Assembly (NCBI RefSeq): GCF_003369915.1
Contig: NC_046676.1
Coordinates: 7,161,501 to 7,225,500, forward strand
Reading direction: 5' to 3'
DNA: 64,000 nt
Source of the DNA: Drosophila miranda
Taxonomy: Eukaryota > Arthropoda > Insecta > Diptera > Drosophilidae
Both the position numbers and the translations under genes were made by a program. Under the pieces are notes generated by a model that worked only from the letters and a program-made list of their open reading frames with translations, had not been told where the DNA came from and did no database searches. This document shows, piece after piece, positions 26,968 to 36,836 of the stretch; within the stretch, counting starts at the first letter, position 1; each line of letters begins with the position of its first letter.

Positions 26968-29900
26968 ATCCGTTTGTACATTTATTTTTCAATTGGATTA
27001 TGAATGGCACTGGCATGCAACATGCAAACGTGAAGGAAACCGAAAGGGAAGGGAGTGGAATGACAGGGAAAATGTAAGGAACATTTGCTCCTTTCAATGC
27101 GGCTATTTTCAGCGTAACTTTAGCCCCCGTCCGGCCCTGCTGCCTGCTTCCACACATTTAATGAAAAATTATTCATGAGCGAAATTAATTATGGCGCGTG
27201 GGAAGCAGCGAACTTCTGGAGTACACTGTGCGAAACAGTCATGCACACGACATGTATTTTGTTTGTGGTTTCGTGGGACCGAACATCAATGTAGGAATGG
27301 TTACAATGGGGCTTAGAATTATTGTGTAAAAGTATGTCTATAAAAAAGCATTCCATTCCATGAGCACCGCTTCCAGTGTGCCCCTGTTGTGGCAATCATG
27401 CATAGGACATGTATTTTGTTTCGCTTGTGCGAACGAATGGAAGGATATCTTTCGATCAAAATGTATGTGCCAGTGTGGAATAACTCTGTTTTTTATGACA
27501 GTGTAGCCCCACCCACACACACACACGAAATTCTAACCGCACTCTGTCCTTGCCAACAAGAAGAAAAAAATAACAACGGATGGACGAATGCGAATACGAA
27601 AAGTGAACAACAACAACTAGAGCGACAGGAAAAGAAGGCTGGAGCAGGAGCATACCGCACGGATGGCTGACTACTGCTCCTGCCTGCCCCCAGCCCTCGG
27701 ACACATTTAAATAGCTGCAACTTCCGTTGCAACTAGTACAACGTACAGAGGAGACAGCCGCCACCTCCACTCTACACTGTAGCTGGCCATAATTCCACCA
27801 CTCGCAGCGGCAGCCGTGCTCAAGTGCTGCCAGTGTTGGTTAGAGGCAGCAGAGTGGCAACATCCTGCCACTGCCAGTGGCCACTGGCCCCGGCCAATGC
27901 TCACTTCAAGCCGCCCAGAAGCCACCCGCCGGATAAGCAAAAGTTTCCCCATTCCGAATCCCATTCTATTCCGTTCCCCCGCCCCATTTCTGTTGCCCAA
28001 CAATAACAGCACTTGCACTCATTTAGCATTTAACTGTTGTTCTTGCTCCTACTCCTGCTCCCGCTCCTACTCCTGCTCCTGTTTCTCTAGGTTCAGGATC
28101 CGTAACCGACCTGTGCGGCGGCGTTAAAATTGTCGACTCGGTCATCCGAATTATGCCATTTTGCCACAAACCACAGCAGAGCTGAGCAGAGCTGAGCAGA
28201 GCAGAGCTGAGATGCCAATCGTCGGCAGCACTATTCACATGCGCATCCGTAGCCGTATCCGTATCCGTATCCTCCCCCGCACCCTCCATCCAACCCCCGT
28301 GCTTTATACATTAATAATTAAAATATTTACCCAAGTTTGAATGAGGAGCAGAGCAGTGCAGAGCAGAGCAGTCTCCATTCCATCTCTATATCCGTCTCCG
28401 TCTCGAGTGTGGGGGACTGCTGCCGCGGTACTCGACACCATCTGGATGGAGGAGCCTGTCTGTTCTGTCTGTTCTGTCTGCTCTGTCTGTTCTGTGTGTG
28501 GATGTTGGTAATGATGTTGGTTGATTCCTTGACGCTTCACTGCCTCCAGTCTGCGGAGGGAGCGTACAAAAAGTGAATGAAATGCAAGGATTTAAGAAAA
28601 GTGCCAGCATCATCATCGCGCTGGAGATCGGGGATTATAGTGCATATTTGTGGATTTATCAATTTGTGGTTGTGTAACCTCAAAGTAGTAGGGATTCCCG
28701 CACTGATACGATGTTATTTTCATTCCTATATTCGATTGTAATATACGTGTGTCCCACTTGGCACATTAATCCTGCTTGGGAGGCGGTGGGGGAACGGCAA
28801 GCATTCACGCTTGATGGCATCTGAACAGGCACCCAAGCAAGCAACCCCACCCTTGAGGGGGCACACGAGTGCCGTGCCTCCAGCCAGCCAGCCAGCCAGC
28901 CTTCCTTCCCGACTGACTGGGTGTTCTCCACCAAGTCCACCCCTTCCTCCCGTTTTGGGTCAAATCGGAAAAGCGGAAAAGCTCAACAATTGTCTTGGAA
29001 ATCCACTGAAATTATGGCTTTTCTTACCATGAACTGTGATCACTGCCAGACTCGATTGCGGGAAAGTAAAGCCGTAGTGCCTGTCGCTCGACTACCAAGC
29101 GCAACTATCGCCTACAACTATCGGCCTGCACCCAAGCACAGCTGATCGCAGAAATCAGCTGTTTGCCTAACGCAAGACGCAGTAATGCCACTTTGTGGCG
29201 GCATCGAAGGTGCAATCTATGAGGGTAATTCCCGCTTCGGTGCTAGAAATTCGCAATTTGTTCCACGCCCCAACCCACGTGCAGGCAGCTACAGCTGGGG
29301 GCTCGCCCCCACGAGTGGAAACAAAGGCGAGCCCAAGCTCCGTCATTGCTGCTGACTAAACCCATTTCACATTTGTTCTCCCTTGTCTACTTGCAGTGCA
29401 TGGACCCATCTCCTCGTCGCTGGTGTCCAGCTCATCGTCGTCGTCGTCGTCGTTGTCCTCGTCCTCGAATGCATTCATCAACACGCCAGCGACGCTGCTG
29501 TTCACGACGAGGCACGACATACAGGTGGCGAACATAACCCGGCCGACGGGGGGACCGCAGATCGACGTGCTGGTGAGGGATCTGGCCGAGGCCATGGCCA
29601 TTGACTTTTACTATGCGAAGAATCTGGTCTGCTGGACGGATTGCGGCCGGGAGGTCATCGAGTGCGCGCAGACGAACGCCTCTGCGCTGCTGCCGCTGTC
29701 GAAGGCGCCGAAGCAAACTGTGATATCGACGGGGCTGGACAAGCCCGAGGGCCTGGCCATCGACTGGTATACGGACAAGATCTACTGGACGGACGGCGAG
29801 AAGAACCGCATCGAGGTGGCCTCGCTGGACGGCAAGTACCAGAAGGTACTGTTCTGGACGGAGCTGGACCAGCCGCGGGCCGTGGCCGTGGTGCCCGGCA

Positions 29901-32900
29901 AGCGGCTGCTCATCTGGACGGACTGGGGCGAGTACCCGAAGATCGAGCGGGCCAGCATGGACGGGGACCCCCTGTCGCGCATGACCCTCGTGAAGGACAA
30001 CGTGTTCTGGCCGAACGGCCTGGCCGTGGACCTCAAGAGCGACCTCATCTACTGGACGGACGGCAACAATCGGTTCATCGACGTGATGAAGCTGGACGGC
30101 AGCAACCGCCGGACGATAGTCAACAACCTGAAGTACCCCTTCAGCCTCACGTACTTCGACAACCGCCTGTACTGGACGGACTGGCAGCGGGGCTCCCTGA
30201 ACGCCCTCGACCTGCAGACGCGCGAGCTGAAGGAGCTGATCGACACGCCCAAGGCCCCGAACTCGGTGCGCGCCTGGGACGCGTCGCTCCAGCCGTACGA
30301 GGACAATCCCTGTGCCCACAACAACGGCAACTGCTCGCACCTGTGCCTGCTGGCCACCAATCCGCAGGGCTACAGCTGCGCCTGCCCGACGGGCGTCAAG
30401 CTGGTCAGCGGGAACAGCTGCGCCAACGGCTCCCAGGAGATGCTGTTCATTGTGCAGCGGACGCAGATCAGCAAGATCTCCCTGGACTCGCCGGACTACA
30501 CGATCTTCCCGCTGCCCCTGGGCAGGGTCAAGTATGCGATTGCCATCGACTACGACCCCGTGGAGGAACACATCTACTGGTCGGACGTCGAGGCCTACAC
30601 GATCAGGCGGGCGCGGGCAGACGGCACGGCTGTGACCGACTTTGTCACCTCCGAGGTGCGCCATCCCGACGGCCTGGCACTCGACTGGCTGGCCCGCAAC
30701 CTCTACTGGACGGACACGGTGACGGACCGCATCGAGGTGTGTCGCCTGGACGGCTCGGCCCGCAAGGTGCTCATCTACGAGCACCTCGAGGAGCCGCGAG
30801 CCATTGCCGTGGCCCCCTCGCTGGGCTGGATGTTCTGGAGCGACTGGAACGAGCGCAAGCCGAAGGTGGAACGGGCCTCCCTCGATGGCTCCGAGCGGGT
30901 GGTGCTCGTCTCCGAGAATCTGGGCTGGCCGAACGGCATCGCCCTCGACATCGTGGCCAAGACGATCTACTGGTGCGACGGCAAGACCGACAAGATCGAG
31001 GTGGCCAACATGGACGGCTCCGACCGGCGCGTGGTGATCAGCGACAACCTGAAGCACCTGTTCGGGCTGAGCATCCTCGACGACTACCTGTACTGGACGG
31101 ACTGGCAGCGGCGCTCCATCGACAGGGCCCACAAGATCACGGGCAACAATCGGATAGTGGTCGTGGACCAGTATCCCGACCTCATGGGCCTCAAGGTGAC
31201 CCGCCTGCGGGAGGTGCGGGGCCAGAATGCGTGTGCCGTGGGGAACGGGGGCTGCTCCCACCTCTGCCTGAACCGGCCCCGCGACTACGTCTGTCGCTGT
31301 GCCATCGACTACGAGCTGGCCAACGACAAGCGGACCTGCGTGGTGCCCGCCGCCTTCCTGCTGTTCTCGCGCCAGGAGCACATTGGCCGCATCTCGATCG
31401 AGTACAACGAGGGCAACCACAACGACGAGCGGATACCCTTCAAGGATGTGCGCGACGCGCACGCCCTGGACGTGTCGGTGGCGGAGCGGCGCATCTACTG
31501 GACGGACCAGAAGAGCAAGTGCATCTTCCGGGCCTTCCTCAACGGCTCCTACGTGCAGCGGATCGTCGACTCGGGTCTGATTGGGCCGGACGGCATCGCC
31601 GTCGACTGGCTGGGCAGCAACATCTACTGGTCCGATGCGGAGGCCCGTCGCATCGAGGTCGCCCGCCTGGATGGCAGCAGTCGGCGCGTGCTCTTGTGGA
31701 AGGGGGTGGAGGAGCCGCGGTCCCTGGTCCTCGAGCCGCGTCGCGGGTACATGTACTGGACAGAGTCGCCCTCGGACTCCATACGGCGTGCCACGATGGA
31801 CGGATCCGAGCTGCAAACCATCGTGGCGGGAGCCAACCATGCGGCGGGGCTCACATTCGACCAGGAGACGAGACGCCTCTACTGGGCCACCCAGTCGCGG
31901 CCCGCGAAGATAGAGAGCGCCGACTGGGATGGCAAGAAGCGCCAGATACTGGTGGGCAGCGACACCGACGAGCCGTACGCGGTTTCCCTGTACCAGGACT
32001 ACGTCTACTGGAGCGACTGGAACACCGGCGACATTGAGCGGGTGCACAAGACGACGGGCGAGAACCGCAGCCTCGTCCACTCGGGCATGACGTACATCAC
32101 CTCGCTGCTGGTGTTCAACGACAAGCGACAGGTGGGGGCCAATTCGTGCAAGATCAACAACGGGGGCTGCTCCCACCTGTGCCTGGCCCAGCCCGGCAGA
32201 CGGGGCATGACCTGTGCCTGCCCCACCCACTACCAGCTGGCCAAGGACGGGGTCTCCTGCATCCCGCCCAAGAACTACATCATCTTCAGCCAGAGGAACA
32301 GCTTCGGCCGACTGCTGCCGAACACGACAGACTGCCCGAATGTGCCGCTGCCGGTGTCCGGCAAGAATATCCGAGCCGTGGACTATGATCCGATCTCGCA
32401 TTACATTTACTGGGTAAGGAGGATCAGCAGAAGCTGAGCCCGGTATCCCTAATGCTTCTTTTACTTCCTCCAGATCGAAGGCAGGAGTCACAGCATCAAG
32501 CGTTCTCTGGCAAATGGCACAAAGGTGAGCCTCTTGGCCAACTCCGGCCAGCCGTTCGACATTGCCATCGACATCATTGGGCGGCTGCTCTTCTGGACCT
32601 GCTCCTACTCCAACAGCATCAACGTGACCAGGTGAATCTCTCCCCCTCCAAATCCCACAATTGTGTTCATAAAACGTTGCCTCTTTCAGCTTCCTGGGCG
32701 AATCCGTCGGCGTCATCGATACCGGGGACTCGGAGAAGCCTCGCAACATTGCCGTGCACGCCATGAAGCGCCTGCTCTTCTGGACAGATGTCGGCAGCCA
32801 TCAGGCCATCATTCGGGCCCGCGTCGATGGCAATGAGCGCGTGGAGCTGGCCTACAAGCTGGAAGGAGTCACGGCGCTGGCCCTGGACCAACAGTCCGAT

Positions 32901-34520
32901 ATGATCTACTACGCCCACGGCAAGCGAATCGATGTGATAGACATCAATGGAAAGAACAAGTAAGCAACGAATATGGCGACCCTCTGGACACACGTGTAAT
33001 CCCCATTTGTTCCCTCTCCGCAGGAAAACCCTTGTGTCCATGCACATCTCGCAGGTGATCAACATTGCCGCCTTGGGGGGATTTGTGTACTGGCTGGACG
33101 ACAAGACCGGCGTGGAGCGGATCACTGTCAACGGAGAGCGTCGTTCCGCGGAGCTGCAGCGTCTGCCGCAGATCACCGACATCCGGGCCGTGTGGACACC
33201 GGATGCGAAGGTGCTGCGCAATCACACGTGTCTGCACAGTCGCACCAAGTGCTCGCACATCTGCATAGCCAGCGGGGAGGGTGTGGCGCGCAGCACGCGC
33301 GACATCTGCTCGTGCCCCAAGCATCTGATGCTGCTGGAGGACAAGGAGAACTGCGGCGCGTATCCGGCCTGTGGGCCAGACCATTTCACGTGCGCGGCCC
33401 CAGTGGCGGGCAACAGTGACATGAACAAGGACTGCATACCCGCCTCCTGGCGCTGTGACGGCCAAAAGGACTGCCCGGACAAGTCGGACGAGGTGGGCTG
33501 TCCCACCTGCCGGGCGGATCAGTTCAGCTGCCAGTCCGGCGAGTGCATCGACAAGGCCCTGGTCTGCGATGGTACCACCAACTGTGACAACGGCCACGAT
33601 GAGGCCGACTGCTGCAAGCGGCCAGGGGAGTTCCAGTGTCCCATCAACAAGGTGAGTGGAAAGATACGATGCCTGGCTAACTTCTAAAGCTAACTATATG
33701 CTGACCCACCTTTCCACAGCTTTGCATATCGGCCGCGCTGCTCTGCGATGGCTGGGAGAACTGTGCCGATGGAGCGGACGAGTCGCCTGACATTTGCCTG
33801 CAGCGGCGCATGGCCCCCGCCTCGGACAAGCGGGCATTCATGATACTGATCGGGGCCACCATGATAACCATATTCTCGATTGTCTATCTGCTGCAGTTTT
33901 GCCGCACGCGCATCGGCAAGAGCCGCACAGAGCCAAAGGACGACCAGGCCTCGGATCCGTTGTCGCCCTCGACGCTCAGCAAGTCGCAGCGCGTGTCCAA
34001 GATTGCCTCCGTGGCGGATGCGGTGCGCATGTCCACGCTCAACTCGCGGAACAGCATGAACTCGTATGACCGCAATCACATCACGGGGGCCTCCAGCTCC
34101 ACCACGAATGGCAGCAGCATGGTGGCGTATCCCATCAATCCACCGCCCTCGCCGGCCACCCGGTCGCGGCGCCCGTACAGGCACTACAAGATCATCAATC
34201 AGCCGCCACCGCCCACGCCCTGCTCCACGGACATCTGCGACGAGTCCGACTCCAATTACACGAGCAAATCGAATAGCAATAACAGCAACGGCGGAGCCAC
34301 CAAGCACTCGTCTAGCTCGACGGCCGCCTGCCTGCAGTACGGATACGACAGCGAGCCATATCCGCCGCCGCCAACGCCGCGCTCGCACTACCACAGCGAT
34401 GTGCGCATCGTACCAGAGTCCTCCTGCCCGCCATCGCCGTCGTCGAGGAGCTCCACGTACTTCTCTCCCCTGCCGCCGCCTCCATCGCCTGTACAGTCGC
34501 CCAGTCGAGGTTTTACGTAA
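6291..34520 (+). CDS. arr: Arrow, LRP5/6-type Wnt co-receptor
   Basis: Six coding exons: 6291-6477, 29397-32413, 32474-32631, 32690-32959, 33024-33651 and 33720-34520. They give about 1686 codons with all phases matching. Exon 1 encodes a 62-residue leader with a hydrophobic core near residues 42-55. Then come four six-bladed YWTD propellers, separated by EGF-like modules near residues 366, 673, 979 and 1279. Three LDLR type A repeats follow (about 1326-1445, with CDGxxxCxDxxDE patterns), one membrane span at about 1458-1480, and a Pro/Ser-rich tail with five PPPSP/PPPTP-type motifs near 1560, 1581, 1634, 1656 and 1671. LRP5/6 proteins bind Wingless with Frizzled at the plasma membrane, and phosphorylated PPPSP motifs recruit Axin. 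Length and layout match the family. The GC-rich exons contrast with the AT-rich flanks. Confidence 0.96.
6478..8747 (+). other. arr intron 1, left part
   Basis: The GTATGT donor sits at 6478. The segment holds GT/CA microsatellites (about 7658-7678, 7820-7844 and 8564-8610), a perfect 8-base inverted repeat TCCGGACT at 7364-7371 and 7390-7397, and no coding sequence I would defend. Open frames here are short and low in complexity. Confidence 0.5.
8748..8759. repeat. 12-bp target-site duplication, left copy
   Basis: GCGTGTGTGTGT adjoins the poly-T end of the retrotransposon and recurs at 12111-12122 beyond its other end. Because the duplicated bases lie in a GT microsatellite, the exact length is uncertain. 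Confidence 0.6.
8957..11923 (-). CDS. Retrotransposon ORF2: APE endonuclease plus reverse transcriptase
   Basis: 988 intact codons. The N-terminus has [11 protein letters not shown] and the endonuclease core AGDFNAW near residue 115, with SDHQ near 190. Reverse transcriptase blocks follow: GPDGIP near 412, [14 protein letters not shown], a palm strand with [19 protein letters not shown], and the catalytic FADD near 636. A C-terminal finger-like motif (CPEC then HVIYHC) lies near 913. Such proteins nick the genomic target and prime cDNA synthesis from the 3' end of their own RNA. The start ATG overlaps the ORF1 stop as ATGA. The lack of any stop or frameshift suggests a young insertion. Confidence 0.93.
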   Translation of the reverse strand: MRCTQLNLNHCEAAQSLLRQAVRERKTEVVLICEPFRAIPGSGWTSSSCGKAAIWAVQIQPQEICAANEGFVRARLREVTFYSCYAPPSWDLARFQSMLAHIAEDARGRAPVIIAGDFNAWSVEWGSKETNARGTCLLEEFASLDVILANDGRKLTYFKAGRGSIIDLTFMSVSLHRGATWRVSEEFTFSDHQAIHFECGAATKRQLAKITGPKWKGDHLDVETFTEYLRNASWSPARETAEGLAQKLAKLMEEVCDVAMPRRKPCKRGAPCYWWNAEVNQLRKACLRARRCYQRARGRPEFETRGEELRSAKRALKRAIKKSKSACFRQICEEADVNPWGTAYKVVTKRIRSQSTPEVTCPILLRSIVEALFPQHPYREESVSSQDSELWQQISVEEVIAATRRIGDKKAPGPDGIPNKALKLGATARPEVFVDTFNKCLREGVFPEQWKVQRLILLPKGNKSPEEPSGYRPICLLDTVGKTLERIVYNRLQVVIQEKEALSESQYGFRKAKSTVDAIKAVTDIASRAIEGIRWRFGTKEYCAVVTLDIRNAFNSANWSRINEALGRIGVPTYLLRIIASYLSGRVLRYETEEGPKLYRVTAGVPQGSVLGPLLWNIMYDDVLRLQLPQGCTLVGFADDLALVVVAKELRDVEATANEAIRIVSNWMENAGLDLAGHKTEAVLITSRKKVEYATFRVGNATIKSQESIRYLGVMLDNRLNYRAHIEYVSQKASRMQAALARMLPNIGGPKAGRRILLARVVASILLYAAPVWSSTLSGNMSLRRKMSVPYRLCALRVVSGYRTVSDNAALVLAAMIPVDILALEMTHVYEARAGMRTNASLETIRASERRASIEKWQARWDTATNGRWTHRLIPDIESWIGRRNGEMNYHLTQFLTGHGGYRKYLHRFKHEDTPECPECSNESEDPEHVIYHCTRYRSSAEYFPRPEELMAFMTESDENWQRVSNTLIAIQSDLRRCERERRVEESA
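11920..12110 (-). pseudogene. Retrotransposon ORF1 (gag-like) 3' remnant
   Basis: About 60 codons of the ORF1 C-terminus remain. They carry a CCHC knuckle ([14 protein letters not shown]) and a second, longer Cys-His cluster ([13 protein letters not shown] then GRC). The stop TGA overlaps the ORF2 ATG. Upstream in the same frame the sequence becomes host CA repeat and Gln/Cys-coding simple DNA, so the N-terminus is missing. Confidence 0.8.
12111..12122. repeat. 12-bp target-site duplication, right copy
   Basis: GCGTGTGTGTGT, identical to 8748-8759, borders the truncated 5' end of the retrotransposon. Confidence 0.6.
12123..18000 (+). other. arr intron 1, middle part
   Basis: No gene is seen. 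It contains a GTAT array (about 12740-12766), CTG/CTT-rich stretches near 13090-13190, a CA array at about 13373-13395, A-runs near 13901-13922 and a CT array near 14715-14745. A 256-codon open frame at 16800-17570 mixes unrelated composition and has no domain, so I do not call it. Confidence 0.45.
18010..18290. repeat. Diverged triplication with palindromic core
   Basis: Three units of about 108 bases. Each has a TTAATTTTTCCC-like start followed by GCTGCCAGTGTTGGTCA; the cores start near 18052, 18161 and 18268. In units 1 and 2 the core pairs with an upstream CAACACTTG as an inverted repeat (CCAACACT and AGTGTTGG in unit 2). Spacers have diverged while the cores hold, which suggests constraint. 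A lone related core lies near 27828. Confidence 0.6.
18291..19920 (+). other. arr intron 1, further non-coding part
   Basis: Conserved-looking but non-coding sequence with low-complexity pieces, such as a GAGCTGGG triple near 18773-18800 and CGGCTGT repeats near 19080-19100. No RNA gene or protein gene is supported. Confidence 0.4.
19921..20058. repeat. AT-rich minisatellite, about 25-bp unit
   Basis: At least five copies of a unit built on CAAATAATTTAATAATAATA stand head to tail with few changes. It ends about 220 bases left of a DINE-1-like element. No coding role is likely. Confidence 0.75.
20279..21034 (-). mobile_element. DINE-1/SGM-like element, copy 2 (internally deleted)
   Basis: It is the reverse complement of copy 1: it opens with TATACCCGATACTCAAAATG and closes with CGCAGCAACTCACAACG and CCCCTCGTTTT. 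The GTCT/GTCC tetranucleotide array (about 20424-20457) is shorter. Two of the three internal monomers are missing, joining the sequence near 20742 directly to the outer block. Confidence 0.8.
21035..29396 (+). other. arr intron 1, right part
   Basis: 8.4 kb without a gene I can support. It holds a GGCT array at about 22066-22101, GGGGCTG repeats near 25097-25148, GGGA repeats near 24300-24320, CT arrays near 26936-26956, CAGAG/CTGAG repeats at 28173-28212, CTGTCTGTT repeats at 28458-28496, and a 26-base near-direct repeat at 27239 and 27396. The acceptor TACTTGCAG ends at 29396. Open frames of 177-277 codons on the minus strand (22-24.5 kb) are rich in simple sequence and are not called. Confidence 0.5.
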
Positions 34521-35498
34521 CGTTTTGAGATTTACATTTAAATGGATTGCGATGGAACGGAAATGGAGTAACATATCATTATACGTACGGATGGATGGAG
34601 GATGGTTGACGGATGGGAGGAGGAGTGTTTTAATCTGTAATTTAATTTAACTTAATTTTCACAATTCTACTTTCTGTAAGGTGTTTTTTTTTTTTTTGTA
34701 AATATGTATGTGTTTATCATTTGGTCATTTAAGGCTTTAACTATTTTTAATCTTAGTTTAAAGAGCTCCCACCGTCCCGTGCCGTCCCGTCCCCCGAGCC
34801 GGCCGGGGCGGTGTAAATGCCTGAGGAGGACCTTCTCGATCTCGTTAAGTTTCATTTTGCCAGATACCGAAATAGATTGCAGTACAATGCATCATAAAGA
34901 TACGCGCCAACAATAGACTGCAATACATTTTTGTAAGCGAAATGCAATTATTAGCAATTAGCCATAGATCCTAGATACGATACGATACGATACATATACG
35001 ATACGATACGATACGAGTACAGTATTTGATAAGACAACAAATTTTAAAATTCCGAGTGCCAAATTTTCTGAAAACAAACGAAAAACAAAACCCAGAAATT
35101 TCACAAAAACCGTCATCGTATCTACAAACAATTTGAACCGATGATCCGAAAGCATTTACCACTTGGAGACTTACTTTAATATTTAGTTGGCAAGTGTAAA
35201 TAGTTGATACTTTCGTGGAGGTAAGCAACAGCGGAAGGACAACTACAAATGTAATGAACGAAATGAAATGTCTTCTTAATCGTTATAAACACCAAAAAGT
35301 GCCTCAGTAGTGTGTGTTTTATTGTTTATCCTATATATCGTCTATGATTTATTCGTAGATAAAACAAATGAATAGCCAGTTATTCATACGACTTGTGTGT
35401 ATTTTTTAATCAATAATTAAACAACAATAAATATCATATTTATAGGTAATTTTAGCGAAAGTTAAGTGTAACAAAAGAATATACAACAAACAATATTT
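34521..35498 (+). other. arr 3' UTR and 3' flank
   Basis: AT-rich trailer after the arr TAA. A pentanucleotide GATAC array lies at about 34976-35018, broken once. Possible polyadenylation signals (AATAAA) occur near 35425. No coding sequence. Confidence 0.55.
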
Positions 35499-35773
35499 TT
35501 AAATGTAAACTTTCGTCTTTTTAACTAATTCTAAAATCCTCTTTTGGGTTCTTGCGTTTTTTAATGCTTGAAGGATGATGTCAGGAGATGATCTTCGGCA
35601 TCGCAGTCTGTGATCGATGCCTGCTTGGAAATCCATCCCTAGACGATATGTAGAGGAGAAGCGAGGATCAAGCATACCATTTCCGCCCGCGGTAAAGGCC
35701 GCCCCTTGGCACATCTCATGAAGAAGTAGCTTTATAAGCATGCTCGGATGATTGCTGCTGCATTTGTTGCTGT
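35499..35773 (-). pseudogene. Unidentified exon-like open frame
   Basis: On the minus strand an acceptor-like TTTCTTTACATATTAACAG is followed by about 89 codons ending in TAA at 35499. They start NKCSSNHPSML and end KKTKVYI. The protein is mixed in composition, not low-complexity, and has three Cys, so it looks like the last exon of a gene. No upstream exon is obvious: 300 bases upstream lies a rearranged DINE-1 copy that may have displaced the rest. I do not recognise the family. It may be a truncated relic or a small real gene. Confidence 0.35.
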
Positions 35774-36063
35774 TAATATGTAAAGAAAAATATTATAAAC
35801 AGAAAAACTGGTGAAGGTTGACTAGACTATGGAAAGGAGCCGCATGAGGTCCGCTTCCTCTGTTCAGAAACTGTGTATTCCGATGTTGCACCTTGTTTTT
35901 CACTTATCCATATCCTTAAACAGTAGGTAACGGCTATTTTCTTTTCTGTGATTTTATTAATTGTTCTATTGACAATATTTTGATCTTAATTCGTTATTGA
36001 CCTTGAATCCATTATCCCTACATTTTATTAAGGGTAGCCCGGGTTTGTTGATCAGATTCTAAA

Positions 36064-36836
36064 TAAAACGAGGTGGAACGTTGTGAGTTGCTGCGGACAC
36101 CGCAACTCTACAGTTATACCCGATACTAAGTCAGTATGGCTCTCCTCCGGCAGACGCCGCTAATATTAAACGACACGACAAAGAGTGCGTGCGAGAGAGA
36201 CAGAAAATCAGTCTGAGCGTGACGTCGGGGTCTGCGTAGCCACTGAAAATTGATTTCTTGCTTTTGGCTACAAAAATGATCCGATCTGATCCAGATTCAG
36301 CAATCTGATAGATAGAAAACAATTTCATTCTTTCTCGCTCTGTCTCTCTCTAACACACAAGTTTCATGGTCGGTTTTGTCAATTGCAAAATATGAGTTCA
36401 AGGATCTCAGAACCTATAAGAGCCAGAGCAACCAAATTTGGTATCCACACTCCTGTGATATCGGACCTTGACCGTTTCGTGTCCAAATTTCGCCACACCC
36501 CCTTCCGCCCCCGCAAAGGACGAAAATCTGGGGCATCCACAAATCTCAGAGACTATTAAGGCTAGAGTAACCAAATTTGGTATCCGCACTTCTGTTAGAT
36601 CTCACTATAAAACGTATATCTCAGAATTTCGCCCCACCCCCTTCCGCCACCACAAAAGACGAAAATCTGGTGCATCCACAATATTGCACATTCGAGAAAA
36701 CTAAAAACGCAGAATCATAGATAATGACTAGATTTGTGGTGGAAGTGGATGTGTGTAACACCCAGAAGGGAGCGTTTCCGACCCCAGAAAGTATATATAT
36801 TATTGATCAGCATCAATAGCCGAGTCGATATACCCA
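36064..36836. mobile_element. DINE-1/SGM-like element, copy 3 (internally inverted)
   Basis: The head (36064 to about 36316) runs in the same orientation as copy 1. From about 36317 to 36726 the sequence is the reverse complement of copy 1 bases of roughly 3205-3620. A tail block at 36729-36836 is also reversed (AAGTGGATGTGTGTAAC and the GATCAGCATCAATAGCC core). The element was therefore rearranged or is a composite of two copies. Confidence 0.75.

Noticed and set aside
29641..32037. 798-codon plus-strand open frame in another frame of arr
   Set aside because: A shadow of the YWTD repeats (periodic Arg/Gly/Leu), with no conserved pattern of its own.
29432..32764. 1110-codon open frame antisense to arr
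   Set aside because: It is exactly over the GC-rich arr exons, crosses their introns, and reads as Arg/Val/Gly/His-rich sequence from the codon bias of the true strand. It has no domain.
3227..36704. Near-identical 78-codon open frames in DINE-1 copies 1 and 3
   Set aside because: Their likeness follows from the repeat itself; the family is non-coding and copy 2 lacks the frame.
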